A stretch of 64,000 nt of DNA, taken from the NCBI GenBank assembly GCA_016218415.1, contig JACRED010000001.1:62001-126000 (forward strand). Direction: 5' to 3'. Made by a program: the position numbers and the translations under genes. How positions within the stretch are numbered: the first letter of the stretch is position 1; each line of letters begins with the position of its first letter. This stretch comes from Nitrosomonadales bacterium. GTDB taxonomy: Bacteria; Pseudomonadota; Gammaproteobacteria; Burkholderiales; Gallionellaceae. The notes below the pieces were generated by a model that was not told the origin of the DNA, made no database searches, and worked only from the letters and a program-made list of their open reading frames with translations. Below are positions 1 through 11,090 of the stretch, piece after piece.

Positions 1-157
1 TGTCGAACGCGGGTTTGCGCCAATTTCATCCGGTATGGTTGCTGTTTCCGGTGCGCAATTCAGCTGTGTACCGCTGCCTGCCAAACTTGCCAAGTATCGC
101 CGCCACTTTGTTATCATGGCGGGCATTTATCACTCCTGACCCCGGGCAGAACAGAAT

Positions 158-1102
158 ATGAAGATTCTACTTGTTGAGGACGCACGCTCCGTTGCTGCGT
201 TGATGGCGGCACGGCTGACATCATTTGGCCACGAAGTCAGGCTCGCCGAGAACGGCCAGGTGGCATTCGACAAGTTCTGCGAGTCTCCTCCCGATCTGGT
301 GCTGATGGACATCGAGATGCCGCTGATGAACGGATTCGAGGCAACCCACCGGATACGCTCCTTCGAGGCGATGCAGAAATGGGCATGGACGCCGATCATT
401 TTCCTGACGGCGACAGATACACCGAATAACCTGGTTATGGCAATAGAGGCCGGCGGAGACGACTTCCTCGCCAAGGGATTATCGGAAGACGTTTTAAATG
501 CAAAGATGAAAGCGATGGCGCGTATCGCCGCGATGCGGCAATTGCTTTCGATCGCCAATCTCAAACTCGAACAGCAGGCCAGCCGTGACGGGCTGACGGG
601 GCTGTTCAACCGCCGCTGGATGGATATCAATGTCGACAAGGCGTGGGCCGATGCGATACGCACAGGTGCTCCCTTCGCGATCATGATGCTGGATGTGGAT
701 AACTTCAAGAAGTATAACGACCTGTATGGGCACCAGGCCGGCGATGACTGTCTGCGCGCTATCGCGCGTGCCATTGAGATGGTGGTCTTCGAAACCAACG
801 ACGAGGGCCTGACGAAAGATGCTTTTGCGTCGCGCTACGGCGGCGAGGAATTCGCTGTCGTGATCCCCGGTGCTTCAGTGGCGGGTTGCGAAAGTTGCGC
901 CGAGCGCATACTCGAGTCGTTGCGCAAATTGGCGATCAAACACGAGCAGAACGGGAATTGGGGTATCGTAACCGTTTCCATCGGTGGATGCAGGCACGAG
1001 GTATCTTCGGGCGCTGTCGCGATGCTGTTTCGGGACGCCGATGCCGCGCTCTATCGTGCCAAGGAAGGCGGCCGCAACCGCATTGAGTTCGCCGCCGAGT
1101 GA
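158..1102 (+). CDS. Response regulator with GGDEF diguanylate cyclase domain
   Basis: Predicted cytoplasmic two-component output protein (314 aa) making c-di-GMP from two GTP. The receiver domain (about residues 1-120) shows the acidic pair E7-D8, phospho-acceptor D51 in VLMDIEMP, the switch Thr in FLTATD and the conserved Lys in FLAKG. The GGDEF domain (about 150-312) has the active-site signature GGEEF, so it should be catalytically competent. The usual RxxD inhibitory site just before GGEEF is absent; the residues there read TKDA. The start is the ATG closest to the receiver; the ribosome site is weak. No partner kinase is visible in the window. The cyclase could feed the c-di-GMP-responsive pilus ATPase encoded near 55.5 kb, but that is inference. 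Confidence 0.9.
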   Translation: MKILLVEDARSVAALMAARLTSFGHEVRLAENGQVAFDKFCESPPDLVLMDIEMPLMNGFEATHRIRSFEAMQKWAWTPIIFLTATDTPNNLVMAIEAGGDDFLAKGLSEDVLNAKMKAMARIAAMRQLLSIANLKLEQQASRDGLTGLFNRRWMDINVDKAWADAIRTGAPFAIMMLDVDNFKKYNDLYGHQAGDDCLRAIARAIEMVVFETNDEGLTKDAFASRYGGEEFAVVIPGASVAGCESCAERILESLRKLAIKHEQNGNWGIVTVSIGGCRHEVSSGAVAMLFRDADAALYRAKEGGRNRIEFAAE

Positions 1103-1215
1103 ATTCCCGCAACCGGTCCCGGCACGGCTTGGATATGCAGCAGGCCCGCAGCTTGAGCGGTGCTTCATCCTGTCCCGCAAGCGAGTTCACAAGCAATCCG
1201 GTGGCTTCCGGGTGA

Positions 1216-1221
1216 TATAAT
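1216..1221 (+). promoter_or_regulatory. Candidate -10 element upstream of argS
   Basis: A perfect TATAAT lies 27 bases before the argS start codon and would give a short leader. No good -35 hexamer is present at 16-18 bp spacing, so the call rests on the -10 alone. Confidence 0.4.
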
Positions 1222-1247
1222 CCGCGCCTCTTTAAAGGTGCCGTTTC

Positions 1248-2924
1248 ATGTCTGTCGTATTGAATTTCAAAACCCATTTGTCAGAATTGTTCGCGCAGGC
1301 GTTGCGCGAGGTCGCGCCTGATTTTCTGCAAGCCGAGATATTGATAGAGCGCCCCAAGCTGGCTGCTCATGGCGACTATGCCTGCAATCTCGCGATGCAG
1401 CTGGCCAAGCCGCTGCGAAAATCCCCGCGCGATATTGCGAATGCGTTGATCGCGGCGCTGCCGAAATCCGATGCGGTCGAAAAAGTCGAGATCGCGGGCG
1501 CGGGTTTCATCAATGTGTTCATCGCCACTGCAGCCAAACAGCACGTGGTGCAGGGCGTGTTGCAGGCGGGCGCGGGGTACGGTCATGTGCACCTCGGCGC
1601 GGGGCGCAAGGTGGGAGTGGAATTCGTCTCGGCCAACCCGACCGGGCCGCTGCATGTGGGCCACGGGCGCGGTGCGGCGGTCGGCGATTGCCTGTGCAAC
1701 GTGCTGCATGCGGCGGGCTGGAACGTGACGCGCGAGTTCTACTACAACGATGCGGGCGTGCAGATCGACAACCTGACGCTGTCGGTGCAGTTGCGCTGCA
1801 AAGGAGTCACGCCGGACGATCCGTCCTGGCCGGAATCAGGCTATCGCGGTGATTACATCCTTGATGTGGCGAACGCCTACATGGCGAAAGAAGCCGTCGA
1901 GGCAGACGACCAGCACATCACCGGCAAGGGTGATGCGGACGATGCCGAGGCGATCCGCCATTTCGCCGTGGCCTATCTGCGCCGCGAACAGGATCTGGAT
2001 CTGCGCGCGTTCGAGGTGGAGTTCGACGTGTTCTCGCTGGAGTCGGCGCTGTATACCGACGGGAAGGTCGAGGAGACGGTGAAGAACCTGATCGCCAGCG
2101 GCCACACCTACGAGCAGGACGGCGCGCTGTGGCTGCGCACCACGGGTTTCGGCGACGACAAGGACCGCGTGATGCGCAAGAGCGACGGCGGCTACACCTA
2201 CTTCGTGCCGGACGTGGCCTATCACCTGGACAAATGGAAGCGCGGTTTCGTGCGCGTGATTAACGAGCAGGGCGCGGACCATCACTCCACCATTACACGG
2301 GTACGCGCCGGTTTGCAGGCGCTGGATGTCGGCATTCCCAATGGCTGGCCGGACTATGTGCTGCACCAGATGGTGACGGTGTTGAAGAACGGCGAAGAGG
2401 TGAAGATATCGAAGCGCGCCGGCAGTTATGTGACGTTGCGCGACCTGATCGACGAGGTGGGCTGCGACGCGACGCGCTATTTCCTCGCCGCGCGCCATCC
2501 CGATTCGCAACTGGTATTTGATATCGACCTGGCGAAATCGAAGAGCAACGAGAACCCGGTGTACTACATCCAGTACGCCCACGCGCGCATCAGCGCGGTG
2601 CTCGCGCAATGGGAGGGCGAGCGCAAGGCCTTGCTGCAGGCGGATGTCAGATTGCTGGACAGCGAATACGAAACGGCCTTGCTGCAGCGCATGATCGATT
2701 ATCCGCAGGTGATCGAGAATGCAGCGCTGGAGTTGGCGCCACACCTGATCGCGTTCTATCTGAAGGAATTGGCGGCCGATTTTCACAGCTACTATAATGC
2801 GTCGCGATTTCTGGTCGAGGACGAAGCGCTCAAATTGGCAAGGCTGGCGCTGATCGCGGCGGTCGCGCAGGTGATGCGCAATGGCTTGGCGCTTTTGGGC
2901 GTGACCGCGCCGGAAAAAATGTGA
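1248..2924 (+). CDS. argS: Arginyl-tRNA synthetase
   Basis: Class I aminoacyl-tRNA synthetase charging tRNA-Arg with arginine in the cytoplasm. The 558 aa length is normal for bacterial ArgS. The HIGH-type motif reads HVGH (near residue 135, after NPTGPL) and the KMSKS-type loop reads KISKR (near residue 386). The N-terminal tRNA-recognition domain and the C-terminal anticodon-binding domain (DALR-type, from about residue 440) are both complete. An AAAGG precedes the ATG at suitable spacing. It is followed after 21 bases by a SPOR-domain gene, an arrangement common in beta- and gammaproteobacteria. A tRNA-Arg(CCG), one of its substrates, is encoded at 20.5 kb. Confidence 0.98.
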   Translation: MSVVLNFKTHLSELFAQALREVAPDFLQAEILIERPKLAAHGDYACNLAMQLAKPLRKSPRDIANALIAALPKSDAVEKVEIAGAGFINVFIATAAKQHVVQGVLQAGAGYGHVHLGAGRKVGVEFVSANPTGPLHVGHGRGAAVGDCLCNVLHAAGWNVTREFYYNDAGVQIDNLTLSVQLRCKGVTPDDPSWPESGYRGDYILDVANAYMAKEAVEADDQHITGKGDADDAEAIRHFAVAYLRREQDLDLRAFEVEFDVFSLESALYTDGKVEETVKNLIASGHTYEQDGALWLRTTGFGDDKDRVMRKSDGGYTYFVPDVAYHLDKWKRGFVRVINEQGADHHSTITRVRAGLQALDVGIPNGWPDYVLHQMVTVLKNGEEVKISKRAGSYVTLRDLIDEVGCDATRYFLAARHPDSQLVFDIDLAKSKSNENPVYYIQYAHARISAVLAQWEGERKALLQADVRLLDSEYETALLQRMIDYPQVIENAALELAPHLIAFYLKELAADFHSYYNASRFLVEDEALKLARLALIAAVAQVMRNGLALLGVTAPEKM

Positions 2925-2945
2925 CGGACAGGGAACAATCGAAAT

Positions 2946-3587
2946 ATGGGCAGGTATACGGGCAACAAGGCTGAAGCGCCGCGCAAAAAAGGGAACCCGT
3001 TGTGGGCAGGCTTGTTCATAGGCATGGTGGTCGGAGCCGGTTTGGCTGCCGGGCTGGCTTGGTTCCTGATGAAGACGCCTGGCCCGTTTTTGCAAAAGAC
3101 ACCGACGGACAAAGCGGTGGTGGATACCGCAAAAGCGTTGCCGCCGGCTGAAACCACAGCCATGCCGACTACACCGGCACCTTCCGGGGCTAACAACGGC
3201 AAGCCTCGTTTTGAGTTTTACAATGTGCTGACCGGAAAACAGGATACGAAAACTGCCGCGCCTGCGAAATCGGCAGACAAGGCCAAGCCGCCCGAGAAGT
3301 CCAGGTCGGTGGAAAAAGCCAGTCCGACGGACAGCAAACCGGCACCTGCCTATGAGCCGCAGATATTGCAGGTGGGTTCGTTTTCCAGCGCCGACGATGC
3401 CGAAAAGCTCAAGGCCAAACTCGCCCTGATCGGCACCGAGGCGCATATAGTGACCGCCAACGTCCCGGATAAGGGCGTGCGCTATCGTGTGCGTCTGGGG
3501 CCATACAGAAGCGCAGAAGAGATGAATCGCGCGCGCGGTTTTCTGAAACAAAATGGCATGGATAGCACACCAATGCGTGCGCAGTGA
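2946..3587 (+). CDS. SPOR domain-containing inner-membrane protein
   Basis: A 213-residue protein: short basic cytoplasmic tail, one transmembrane helix (about residues 18-40), a Pro/Ala/Lys-rich periplasmic linker (about 45-135), and a C-terminal SPOR domain (about 137-211) containing LQVGSF and RVRLGP. SPOR domains bind denuded glycan strands at the division septum, and this layout resembles FtsN-like proteins encoded directly downstream of argS. It lies 21 bp after argS and 39 bp before dsbA, suggesting co-transcription. A role at the septum is inferred from the architecture; a specific FtsN assignment is not proven. Confidence 0.85.
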   Translation: MGRYTGNKAEAPRKKGNPLWAGLFIGMVVGAGLAAGLAWFLMKTPGPFLQKTPTDKAVVDTAKALPPAETTAMPTTPAPSGANNGKPRFEFYNVLTGKQDTKTAAPAKSADKAKPPEKSRSVEKASPTDSKPAPAYEPQILQVGSFSSADDAEKLKAKLALIGTEAHIVTANVPDKGVRYRVRLGPYRSAEEMNRARGFLKQNGMDSTPMRAQ

Positions 3588-3626
3588 GCGTTGATATTTT
3601 TATTGTTAATTTTTAAGGAGCGATGC

Positions 3627-4247
3627 ATGAAAAATACGATCCAGAATCTGGTTGTTGCGGCGGCGCTGTTGATCAGCGGCGCGGTCTTTGCCGCTGTCGA
3701 AGAAGGCAGGGATTACACTTTGTTGCAGCCCGCGCAACCGACCAGCGGCAAAAAAATAGAAGTGCTGGAATTCTTTTTTTACGGCTGTTCGCATTGTTTC
3801 CATTTGCATCCGAAATTGAGCGAGTGGGAAAAGACCATGCCCAAAGATGTCGAGCTGATCCTGGTGCCGGCCATTTTCCGCGATTCCTGGGAGCCGATGG
3901 CGCGCACTTTCTACGCGCTTGATTCGCTCGGCAAGCAGCACCAGTTGCATGAACCGCTCTACAAGGCATGGAACGTGGACAACATGCAGCTGTTCGAGGA
4001 AGCGCAGATACTCGATTTTGTAGCGCCGCGCGGCGTTGACCGCGCTAAATTCTCGGCGGCATACAACTCGTTCTCGATGCAGAGCAAAGTGACGCGCGCC
4101 AAGCAGATGATCCGCAGTTACGGGGTCAGCGGCACACCGACCCTGGTCGTGGACGGCAGATACGTGATCAGCGGTTTGCAGCCCGATGACGCCATACGCG
4201 TGCTGAAGGAAGTCGTCGATATGGCGCGCAAGTCGCACAAGAAGTAA
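3627..4247 (+). CDS. dsbA: Thiol:disulfide interchange protein DsbA
   Basis: Periplasmic oxidase that introduces disulfides into exported proteins. The ATG at 3627 is chosen because AAGGAG (3615-3620) lies at ideal spacing and it yields a proper signal peptide (about 22 residues, cut near VFA-AV); the in-frame ATG at 3591 would add 12 hydrophobic residues with no ribosome site. The mature 206-residue precursor product has a thioredoxin fold with the helical insert typical of DsbA. The active site is C54-S-H-C57, where E. coli has CPHC, and the cis-Pro loop reads SGTPT. Likely substrates encoded nearby include cysteine-containing pilins and lipoproteins (inference). Confidence 0.95.
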   Translation: MKNTIQNLVVAAALLISGAVFAAVEEGRDYTLLQPAQPTSGKKIEVLEFFFYGCSHCFHLHPKLSEWEKTMPKDVELILVPAIFRDSWEPMARTFYALDSLGKQHQLHEPLYKAWNVDNMQLFEEAQILDFVAPRGVDRAKFSAAYNSFSMQSKVTRAKQMIRSYGVSGTPTLVVDGRYVISGLQPDDAIRVLKEVVDMARKSHKK

Positions 4248-4316
4248 GCCGGCAAGACAGCGCGCACAGGTCACGATGAGTAATGGCAAGGGATCGTTGC
4301 GCGTAGTCAGCCTTGC

Positions 4317-5111
4317 ATGGCCATCCGACTGAACATGCAAAAAACGCACGTTAAATCGGTGGTCATCAGTGGCGCGTCAGGGGGCATAGGTCTGGCCCTG
4401 GCGCGCCATTATCTTTTGCGCGGTGCGACCATCGCCGCTCTCGCCAGGCGCGACGAGCTGTTGCAGGCGCTTGCCGCGGAATTTCCCGGCCGGGTTCATT
4501 GCTATGCGCTGGATGTGCGCGATGCGCCGGACATGCGGCGGGCTGCCGATGATTTCATCGGCCGGGTTGGCGTGCCGGACGTGGTCATCGCCAATGCAGG
4601 GGTGAGCGTGGGCACGCTCACCGAATATACAGAGGACATCGATGCTTTTCAGCAGGTGATGGACATCAATGTGCTGGGCATGGTGAAGACCTTTCAGCCC
4701 TTCGTTGCCGCGATGCGCAGAGAGCAGCAGGGAACGCTGGTCGGCATAGCCAGCGTGGCGGGGTTCCGGGGGTTGCCGGGGGCGAGCGCCTACTCAGCCT
4801 CAAAAGCGGCGGCTATCTCCTATCTGGAATCCTTGCGTGTTGAACTGCATGGCAGCGGGGTGAAAGTCGTCACGATCTGTCCGGGCTATATCAGGACGCC
4901 GATGACCGCCGCCAACCCTTATCCGATGCCGTTCATGCTGGATGCCGATGCGGCGGCAAGCCGGATGGCGCGCGTCATCGGACAGCAAGCCGCATTTGCG
5001 GTGATCCCGTGGCAAATGGACATGGTCGGGCGGGCGCTCAAGCTTATGCCGCGCGGGCTTTATGACAGGCTGTTTGCCAGGGCGCCGCACAAGCCGCGCA
5101 GGAACCAATAG
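4317..5111 (+). CDS. Short-chain dehydrogenase/reductase
   Basis: NAD(P)-dependent oxidoreductase of the classical SDR family (264 aa). The cofactor motif GASGGIG is near residue 20, NAG near residue 96, and the catalytic Ser plus YSASK around residues 150-165. A C-terminal PGYIRTPM segment follows, as in the family. The substrate cannot be read from the sequence. The start could be the ATG at 4317 or the one at 4335 (six codons in); neither has a strong ribosome site. It lies about 70 bp after dsbA on the same strand, with no terminator visible between them. Confidence 0.88.
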   Translation: MAIRLNMQKTHVKSVVISGASGGIGLALARHYLLRGATIAALARRDELLQALAAEFPGRVHCYALDVRDAPDMRRAADDFIGRVGVPDVVIANAGVSVGTLTEYTEDIDAFQQVMDINVLGMVKTFQPFVAAMRREQQGTLVGIASVAGFRGLPGASAYSASKAAAISYLESLRVELHGSGVKVVTICPGYIRTPMTAANPYPMPFMLDADAAASRMARVIGQQAAFAVIPWQMDMVGRALKLMPRGLYDRLFARAPHKPRRNQ

Positions 5112-5191
5112 TCGGATTGATTGTCACTGCAGGGTAGTTATGCGGGCAGCATCTGAATCACCTGCATGGAATGGGGAATAGCAGAGCCGCT

Positions 5192-5220
5192 TTGCCAATT
5201 CCGGGAGTTTTCTGTATTCT
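5192..5220 (+). promoter_or_regulatory. Candidate sigma-70 promoter for the small periplasmic protein gene
   Basis: TTGCCA (5192-5197) and TATTCT (5215-5220) are separated by 17 bp, matching five of six -35 and four of six -10 consensus bases. The predicted start point leaves a leader of about 70 bases before the ATG at 5297. Confidence 0.5.
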
Positions 5221-5296
5221 GCGAACCTGTTTGACACAAAGTCCGACATGCCTCCAAATCAAGAGGCTTTTTCTAACCTGTTAATTTAAGGAAGTC

Positions 5297-5623
5297 ATGA
5301 TGAAAACCATTTTTACTCTGCTGGCGCTGTTTGCGTTTATCGGCACAGCCGTTGTAGTTCCACAATCGAATGCGATTGCCGCAGCCGAATACGCCAACAA
5401 GGGTAAAGTGCTGGACGTGATCGACACCTCCATGTACACCTACCTCCAGGTCAGCGGAGACAAGGGCCCGATCTGGCTGGCCGCTTCCAAGACCAAAGTC
5501 GCCAAGGGCGCCACCATCGGCTATCCAAACGGCGCAGTGATGACCAACTTCTACAGCAAGTCATTGAACCGCACGTTTGACACCATCATCTTCCTGGACA
5601 AAGTCGAAGTCCTGAAGAAGTAA
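5297..5623 (+). CDS. Small exported OB-fold-like protein (NrfJ-like)
   Basis: A 108-residue protein with a signal peptide (hydrophobic core about residues 5-22, cleavage probably near IAAA). The mature part holds the pattern KVLDVIDTSMYTYLQV, IWLAA and LNRTFDTIIF, which I associate with small periplasmic NrfJ-like proteins sometimes encoded near c-type cytochromes. There are no cysteines and no heme motif. AAGG and GAAG lie upstream of the start; the next codon is also ATG (5300). It has its own candidate promoter and a strong terminator, so it is probably a monocistronic, well-expressed gene. The biochemical role is not established. Confidence 0.7.
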   Translation: MMKTIFTLLALFAFIGTAVVVPQSNAIAAAEYANKGKVLDVIDTSMYTYLQVSGDKGPIWLAASKTKVAKGATIGYPNGAVMTNFYSKSLNRTFDTIIFLDKVEVLKK

Positions 5624-5643
5624 AGAGCGGCACGCTACAAACC

Positions 5644-5677
5644 AAAACCCCCGGCTCAGTGGCCGGGGGTTTTTTTT
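5644..5677. terminator. Rho-independent terminator, probably bidirectional
   Basis: A 12-bp inverted repeat, AAAACCCCCGGC (5644-5655) and GCCGGGGGTTTT (5662-5673), encloses a 6-nt loop and is followed by further T residues. A-rich bases on the other side let it serve both the plus-strand small gene and the convergent gatB. Confidence 0.93.
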
Positions 5678-5702
5678 ATTGCGTGCAAGAACTTGGCAGG
5701 CG

Positions 5703-7169
5703 TTAACCTGCCAGCTTGCGTTTCAACACATCGTTCAATTGCGCCGGATTGGCCTTGCCCTTGCTGGCTTTCATCGCCAGTCCGACGAAGAAGCCGAACA
5801 GTTTGTCCTTGCCGCTGCGGTATTCCGCGACCTTGTCGGCGTTGGTGGCGATAATTTCGTCCACGATAGCCTCGATCGCGCCGCTGTCGGAAATTTGCTC
5901 CAATGCTTTTCTTACAATGATTGAGTCAGCATCGCCGCCTTCAGTCCACATCGTACGGAAAACTTCTTTGGCACCAGAATTGGAAATTCTTCCTTTAGCC
6001 ACATAAGCCAATAGTTCTGAAAGTTGGTAAGCTTTGATTGGGCATTGAGTAATATCCAACTCCTCGCGATTTAGCTGTGCCGTTACCTCACCAATAATCC
6101 AATTTGCACAAAGCTTTGGGTTGTCTATATCGTTTTCAGTGTCCAAGTGCATCCGTGTTGAGTCAAAAAAATCCGCCATCTCGCGTGATGCGGTGAGCAT
6201 GCTGGCATCGTAAGCAGACAGGCCGAGGTCGTTCACATAACGTGCCTGCTTCGCCTGTGGCAGCTCTGGCAAGGTGGCTCGCACTTGTTCCTTCCACTCT
6301 TCGCTGATTTCCAGCGGCAACAGATCGGGGTCGGGGAAATAGCGATAGTCGTGCGCGTCTTCCTTGCTGCGCATCGCGCGGGTCTCGCCGGTGTCCGGGT
6401 TGAACAATATGGTGGCCTGCTGTACTTTGCCGCCGCCCTCTATGGTGTCGATCTGCCATTGCACTTCGTAGTCGATGGCCTGTTGCATGAACTTGAACGA
6501 GTTCAGGTTCTTGATCTCGCGGCGCGTGCCGAGTGGCTGGCCGGGTTTGCGCACCGACACGTTCACGTCGCAGCGGAACGAACCTTCCTGCATGTTGCCG
6601 TCGCAGATGCCGATCCAGCGCACCAGCGAATGCAGCGCCTTGGCATAGGCCACCGCTTCGGCGGCGGAACACATATCCGGCTCGGAAACGATCTCCAGCA
6701 GCGGGGTGCCGGCACGGTTCAGATCGATGCCGGTCATGCCGTGGAAGTCGCCATGCATCGACTTGCCTGCATCTTCTTCCAGATGGGCGCGGGTGATGCG
6801 CACTGTTTTTTCATAGGGCTTCGCATTACCAGAAAGCGGCTCGACCTGGATGGTCAGCGTGCCCTGTCCCACCACCGGCAGGTCGAACTGGCTGATCTGG
6901 TAACCCTTGGGCAGGTCGGGATAGAAATAATTCTTGCGCGCAAATACCGAACGCGGCGCGATATGCGCGCCGACCGCGAGGCCGAATTTGATCGCGCGTT
7001 CAACCGCGCCCTTGTTGAGCACCGGCAGCACGCCGGGCAGCGCGATGCTCACCGCATCGGCCTGCGTGTTCGGCTCAGCGCCGAACGCGGTGGATGCGCC
7101 GGAGAAGATTTTTGTATTGGTCGAGAGCTGGGTGTGTACTTCCAGCCCGATGACGATTTCCCAAGTCAT
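5703..7169 (-). CDS. gatB: Asp-tRNA(Asn)/Glu-tRNA(Gln) amidotransferase subunit B
   Basis: Subunit of GatCAB, which amidates mischarged Glu-tRNA-Gln or Asp-tRNA-Asn using ammonia delivered from GatA. It starts with the characteristic [11 protein letters not shown] segment, has the kinase-like GatB core (about 1-290) and the C-terminal helical/YqeY-type tail that holds tRNA; 488 aa is the full family length. It is the last gene of gatC-gatA-gatB, 24 bp after gatA. Odd point: bases about 5900-6180 (the C-terminal third of the protein) are markedly poorer in G+C than the flanks (22 of 60 at 6001-6060 against 37 of 60 at 6241-6300), though the reading frame and protein are intact. Confidence 0.97.
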   Translation of the reverse strand: MTWEIVIGLEVHTQLSTNTKIFSGASTAFGAEPNTQADAVSIALPGVLPVLNKGAVERAIKFGLAVGAHIAPRSVFARKNYFYPDLPKGYQISQFDLPVVGQGTLTIQVEPLSGNAKPYEKTVRITRAHLEEDAGKSMHGDFHGMTGIDLNRAGTPLLEIVSEPDMCSAAEAVAYAKALHSLVRWIGICDGNMQEGSFRCDVNVSVRKPGQPLGTRREIKNLNSFKFMQQAIDYEVQWQIDTIEGGGKVQQATILFNPDTGETRAMRSKEDAHDYRYFPDPDLLPLEISEEWKEQVRATLPELPQAKQARYVNDLGLSAYDASMLTASREMADFFDSTRMHLDTENDIDNPKLCANWIIGEVTAQLNREELDITQCPIKAYQLSELLAYVAKGRISNSGAKEVFRTMWTEGGDADSIIVRKALEQISDSGAIEAIVDEIIATNADKVAEYRSGKDKLFGFFVGLAMKASKGKANPAQLNDVLKRKLAG

Positions 7170-7193
7170 GTCTTTTTGATTCCTTCCGGGTCC

Positions 7194-8648
7194 TTACAGT
7201 CCATGCGGCGCGCGGCTGTGCCAGTCGGTCGCCAGTTGATATTGGTGCGCCACGTTCAACATACGCGCCTCGTCGAAATAGTTGCCGATGATCTGCAAGC
7301 CCACCGGCATATTATTTGCCCCGAAGCCACAGGGGATCGACATTCCGGGCAGTCCGGCCAGATTCACCGCGATGGTGTAGATGTCGGACAGATACATCTG
7401 TACCGGATCGTCGCCTTTCTCGCCCAGCTTGAATGCGGTGGAAGGAGAAGTCGGCCCCATGATGACGTCGCACTGCTTGTAGGCTTCGATGAAATCCTGC
7501 GCGATCAGGCGGCGGATCTTCTGCGCTTGCAGGTAATACGCATCGTAGTAGCCGTGGCTCAGCACGTAGGTGCCGATCATGATGCGGCGCTTCACTTCCG
7601 CGCCGAAGCCCTGTGCGCGGCTCTTCTCGTACATGTCGGCGAGGTCACTGTACTCCGGCGCGCGGTAACCATAGCGCACACCGTCGAAGCGTGACAGGTT
7701 GCTCGACGCCTCAGCCGGTGCCAGCACGTAGTACACCGGCACGGACAATTTGGAGTTCGGCAGGCTGATTTCAACAATCGTCGCGCCGAGCTTCTTGTAT
7801 TCGGCGATGGCGGCCTCGACCGCCTTGGCTACATCAGCACCCATGCCTTCCGCGAAGAACTCTTTCGGCAGGCCGATGCGCAAGCCGGTCAGCGGTTTGT
7901 TCAAGTCGCGTGTGTAATCTTCCTTGTCGCGCTGCAGTGAGGTGGAGTCGCGCTCGTCGAATCCCGCCATCACGTTCATCATCAGCGCGAGGTCTTCGGC
8001 GCTGCGTCCCATCGGTCCGGCCTGGTCGAGGCTGGAAGCGAAGGCGATCATGCCGTAGCGCGACACCACGCCGTAGGTCGGCTTCAGACCGGAGATGCCG
8101 CACAGCGCGGCAGGTTGGCGGATCGAGCCGCCGGTGTCGGTGCCGGTCGCTGCCGCGCACAGACGCGCCGCAACGGCTGCTGCTGTGCCGCCTGAGCTGC
8201 CGCCGGGCACACGAGCGGTGTCCCAGGGATTCTTCACCGTGCCGTAATGCGAAGTCTCGTTCGACGAGCCCATCGCGAACTCGTCCATGTTGGTCTTGCC
8301 GAGGTTGATCGCGCCCGCGTCGTTGAATTGCGAAATGACGTGTGCATCGTAGGGCGAGACGAAGTTGTGCAGCATCTTCGAACCGCAGGTAGTGAGCCAG
8401 CCCTGTGCACAGAAGATGTCTTTTTGCGCGAACGGGATGCCGGTCAGCGCTTCGGCTGAATCGGCGGCAATACGGACATCGGCCGCGCGCGCCTGCGCCA
8501 GGCTGGTTTCCGGGTTCAGCGTGATGTAGGCGTTGAGCTGCGGATTGAGTTTGGCGATACGGTCGAGATAGAGCTGCGTGAGTTCGACGCTGGAGATTTT
8601 TCTGGCGCGCAACGCGCTGCCGAGTTGCTGCAAACTGGAATTAAGCAT
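7194..8648 (-). CDS. gatA: Asp-tRNA(Asn)/Glu-tRNA(Gln) amidotransferase subunit A
   Basis: Amidase-signature enzyme that hydrolyses glutamine to supply ammonia to GatB. The Ser-cisSer-Lys triad is visible: Lys in FAQKDIF, cis-Ser in [10 protein letters not shown], and the nucleophile Ser in [12 protein letters not shown]. 484 aa is a normal full length. It sits between gatC (8 bp gap) and gatB (24 bp gap), so the three subunits are almost certainly co-translated from one transcript. Confidence 0.98.
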   Translation of the reverse strand: MLNSSLQQLGSALRARKISSVELTQLYLDRIAKLNPQLNAYITLNPETSLAQARAADVRIAADSAEALTGIPFAQKDIFCAQGWLTTCGSKMLHNFVSPYDAHVISQFNDAGAINLGKTNMDEFAMGSSNETSHYGTVKNPWDTARVPGGSSGGTAAAVAARLCAAATGTDTGGSIRQPAALCGISGLKPTYGVVSRYGMIAFASSLDQAGPMGRSAEDLALMMNVMAGFDERDSTSLQRDKEDYTRDLNKPLTGLRIGLPKEFFAEGMGADVAKAVEAAIAEYKKLGATIVEISLPNSKLSVPVYYVLAPAEASSNLSRFDGVRYGYRAPEYSDLADMYEKSRAQGFGAEVKRRIMIGTYVLSHGYYDAYYLQAQKIRRLIAQDFIEAYKQCDVIMGPTSPSTAFKLGEKGDDPVQMYLSDIYTIAVNLAGLPGMSIPCGFGANNMPVGLQIIGNYFDEARMLNVAHQYQLATDWHSRAPHGL

Positions 8649-8656
8649 GGTGGAAA

Positions 8657-10069
<1,413 letters not shown>

Positions 10070-10131
10070 TTCTGGTGAGTGGAGCGTGGGGCGGCACTTC
10101 GTGCCTCAGCAGGGAGTGGAAGGGGGCGCAT

Positions 10132-10159
10132 CCCACATCCCACTTCCCACTTCCCGCTC
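10132..10159 (+). repeat. Heptamer tandem repeat between mreB and mreC
   Basis: Four near-identical 7-bp units in a row: CCCACAT, CCCACTT, CCCACTT and CCCGCTC. A G-rich stretch at 10112-10125 is roughly complementary, so the 100-bp mreB-mreC spacer can fold; a small hairpin (GGCAC/GTGCC) lies at 10093-10105. The spacer is unusual because the other joints in this operon are short or overlap. Confidence 0.6.
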
Positions 10160-10169
10160 CCCATTGAAG

Positions 10170-11090
10170 ATGGACAGCACGCAATCCTTCCGGTTTTTCA
10201 ACCGCGGCCCCAGTCCGGTGGCTCGACTGGTGTTCTTTTCGTTGCTGTCGCTGCTGATGTTGTTCGTCGATGCCCGCTATCATTATCTGGAATCCGCCCG
10301 CAGCGCACTGTCGGTGCTGGTTGCACCGATACAGCGCCTGGCGGCCGTGCCGGGGAGCCTGTGGGATCAGGCCGGCAACTTATTCATCACGCAGAACGCG
10401 CAACGCCGGCTGATGGAAGAGAACGAGGCGCTGCGCCAGCAGCACCAGAACGATGCCGCGCAACTGCTCCAGCTTCAGGCTTTGCAGCTGGAGAGCCAGC
10501 AGTTCCGCAACCTGAACGCATTGCCGCAACGCAGCGAATTCGCCACCCAGCTGGTTGAGATCGTGTACTCCGAACGCGACGTGTTCAAGCGCAGGGTGCT
10601 GGTCAGCAAAGGGGCGGATGCCGACGTGAAGATCGGCCAGGTGGTGATGGACGATACCGGCATCGTCGGGCAGGTCACCCGTGTCTATCCGTGGCTTTCC
10701 GAAGTGACCCTGATCACCGAAAAAGACCATGCCGTGCCGGTGCAGGTATTGCGCAACGGATTGCGCACGATCGTGTTCGGCGCGGGGGATACCAGCCAGC
10801 TGTCGCTGCGATACATGCCTGTCGGGGGCGACATACAGGAAAACGACATCCTGGTGACGTCCGGGATCGACGGCATCTATCCGCAGGGCATCCCGGTCGC
10901 GCAGGTGATCAAGATCGAACGCGATGCGGCCTATCCGTTTGCGCGTGTCACCTGTCTGCCGGTGGCGGGGGTAGACAAGCATCGCCACCTGCTGATCCTG
11001 TCCAGTCTGCCCGCACTGCCGGAACGCCCGGTGGAACAAGATGCTGCGACGACCATCGACAAGCGCGCAAAGATAAGGAAAAGCAAATAA
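10170..11090 (+). CDS. mreC: Rod shape-determining protein MreC
   Basis: Bitopic inner-membrane protein linking MreB to PBP2/RodA. The ATG at 10170 (MDSTQSFRFFNRG) is chosen because the 28 codons before it run through the repeat spacer. It has one transmembrane helix (about residues 16-36), a coiled coil rich in Glu/Gln (about 70-115) and the periplasmic beta-barrel domain containing VYSERD, VLVSKG and MDDTGIVGQV. 306 aa. Its TAA overlaps the ATG of mreD (TAATG). Confidence 0.96.
   Translation: MDSTQSFRFFNRGPSPVARLVFFSLLSLLMLFVDARYHYLESARSALSVLVAPIQRLAAVPGSLWDQAGNLFITQNAQRRLMEENEALRQQHQNDAAQLLQLQALQLESQQFRNLNALPQRSEFATQLVEIVYSERDVFKRRVLVSKGADADVKIGQVVMDDTGIVGQVTRVYPWLSEVTLITEKDHAVPVQVLRNGLRTIVFGAGDTSQLSLRYMPVGGDIQENDILVTSGIDGIYPQGIPVAQVIKIERDAAYPFARVTCLPVAGVDKHRHLLILSSLPALPERPVEQDAATTIDKRAKIRKSK

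Noticed and set aside
1-157. Possible end or start of a gene at the left edge
   Set aside because: No frame in these bases has a recognisable protein pattern; treated as the upstream region of the response regulator gene.
1836-3551. 571-codon open frame antisense to argS and the SPOR gene
   Set aside because: Spans two well-supported genes and has shadow-like composition.
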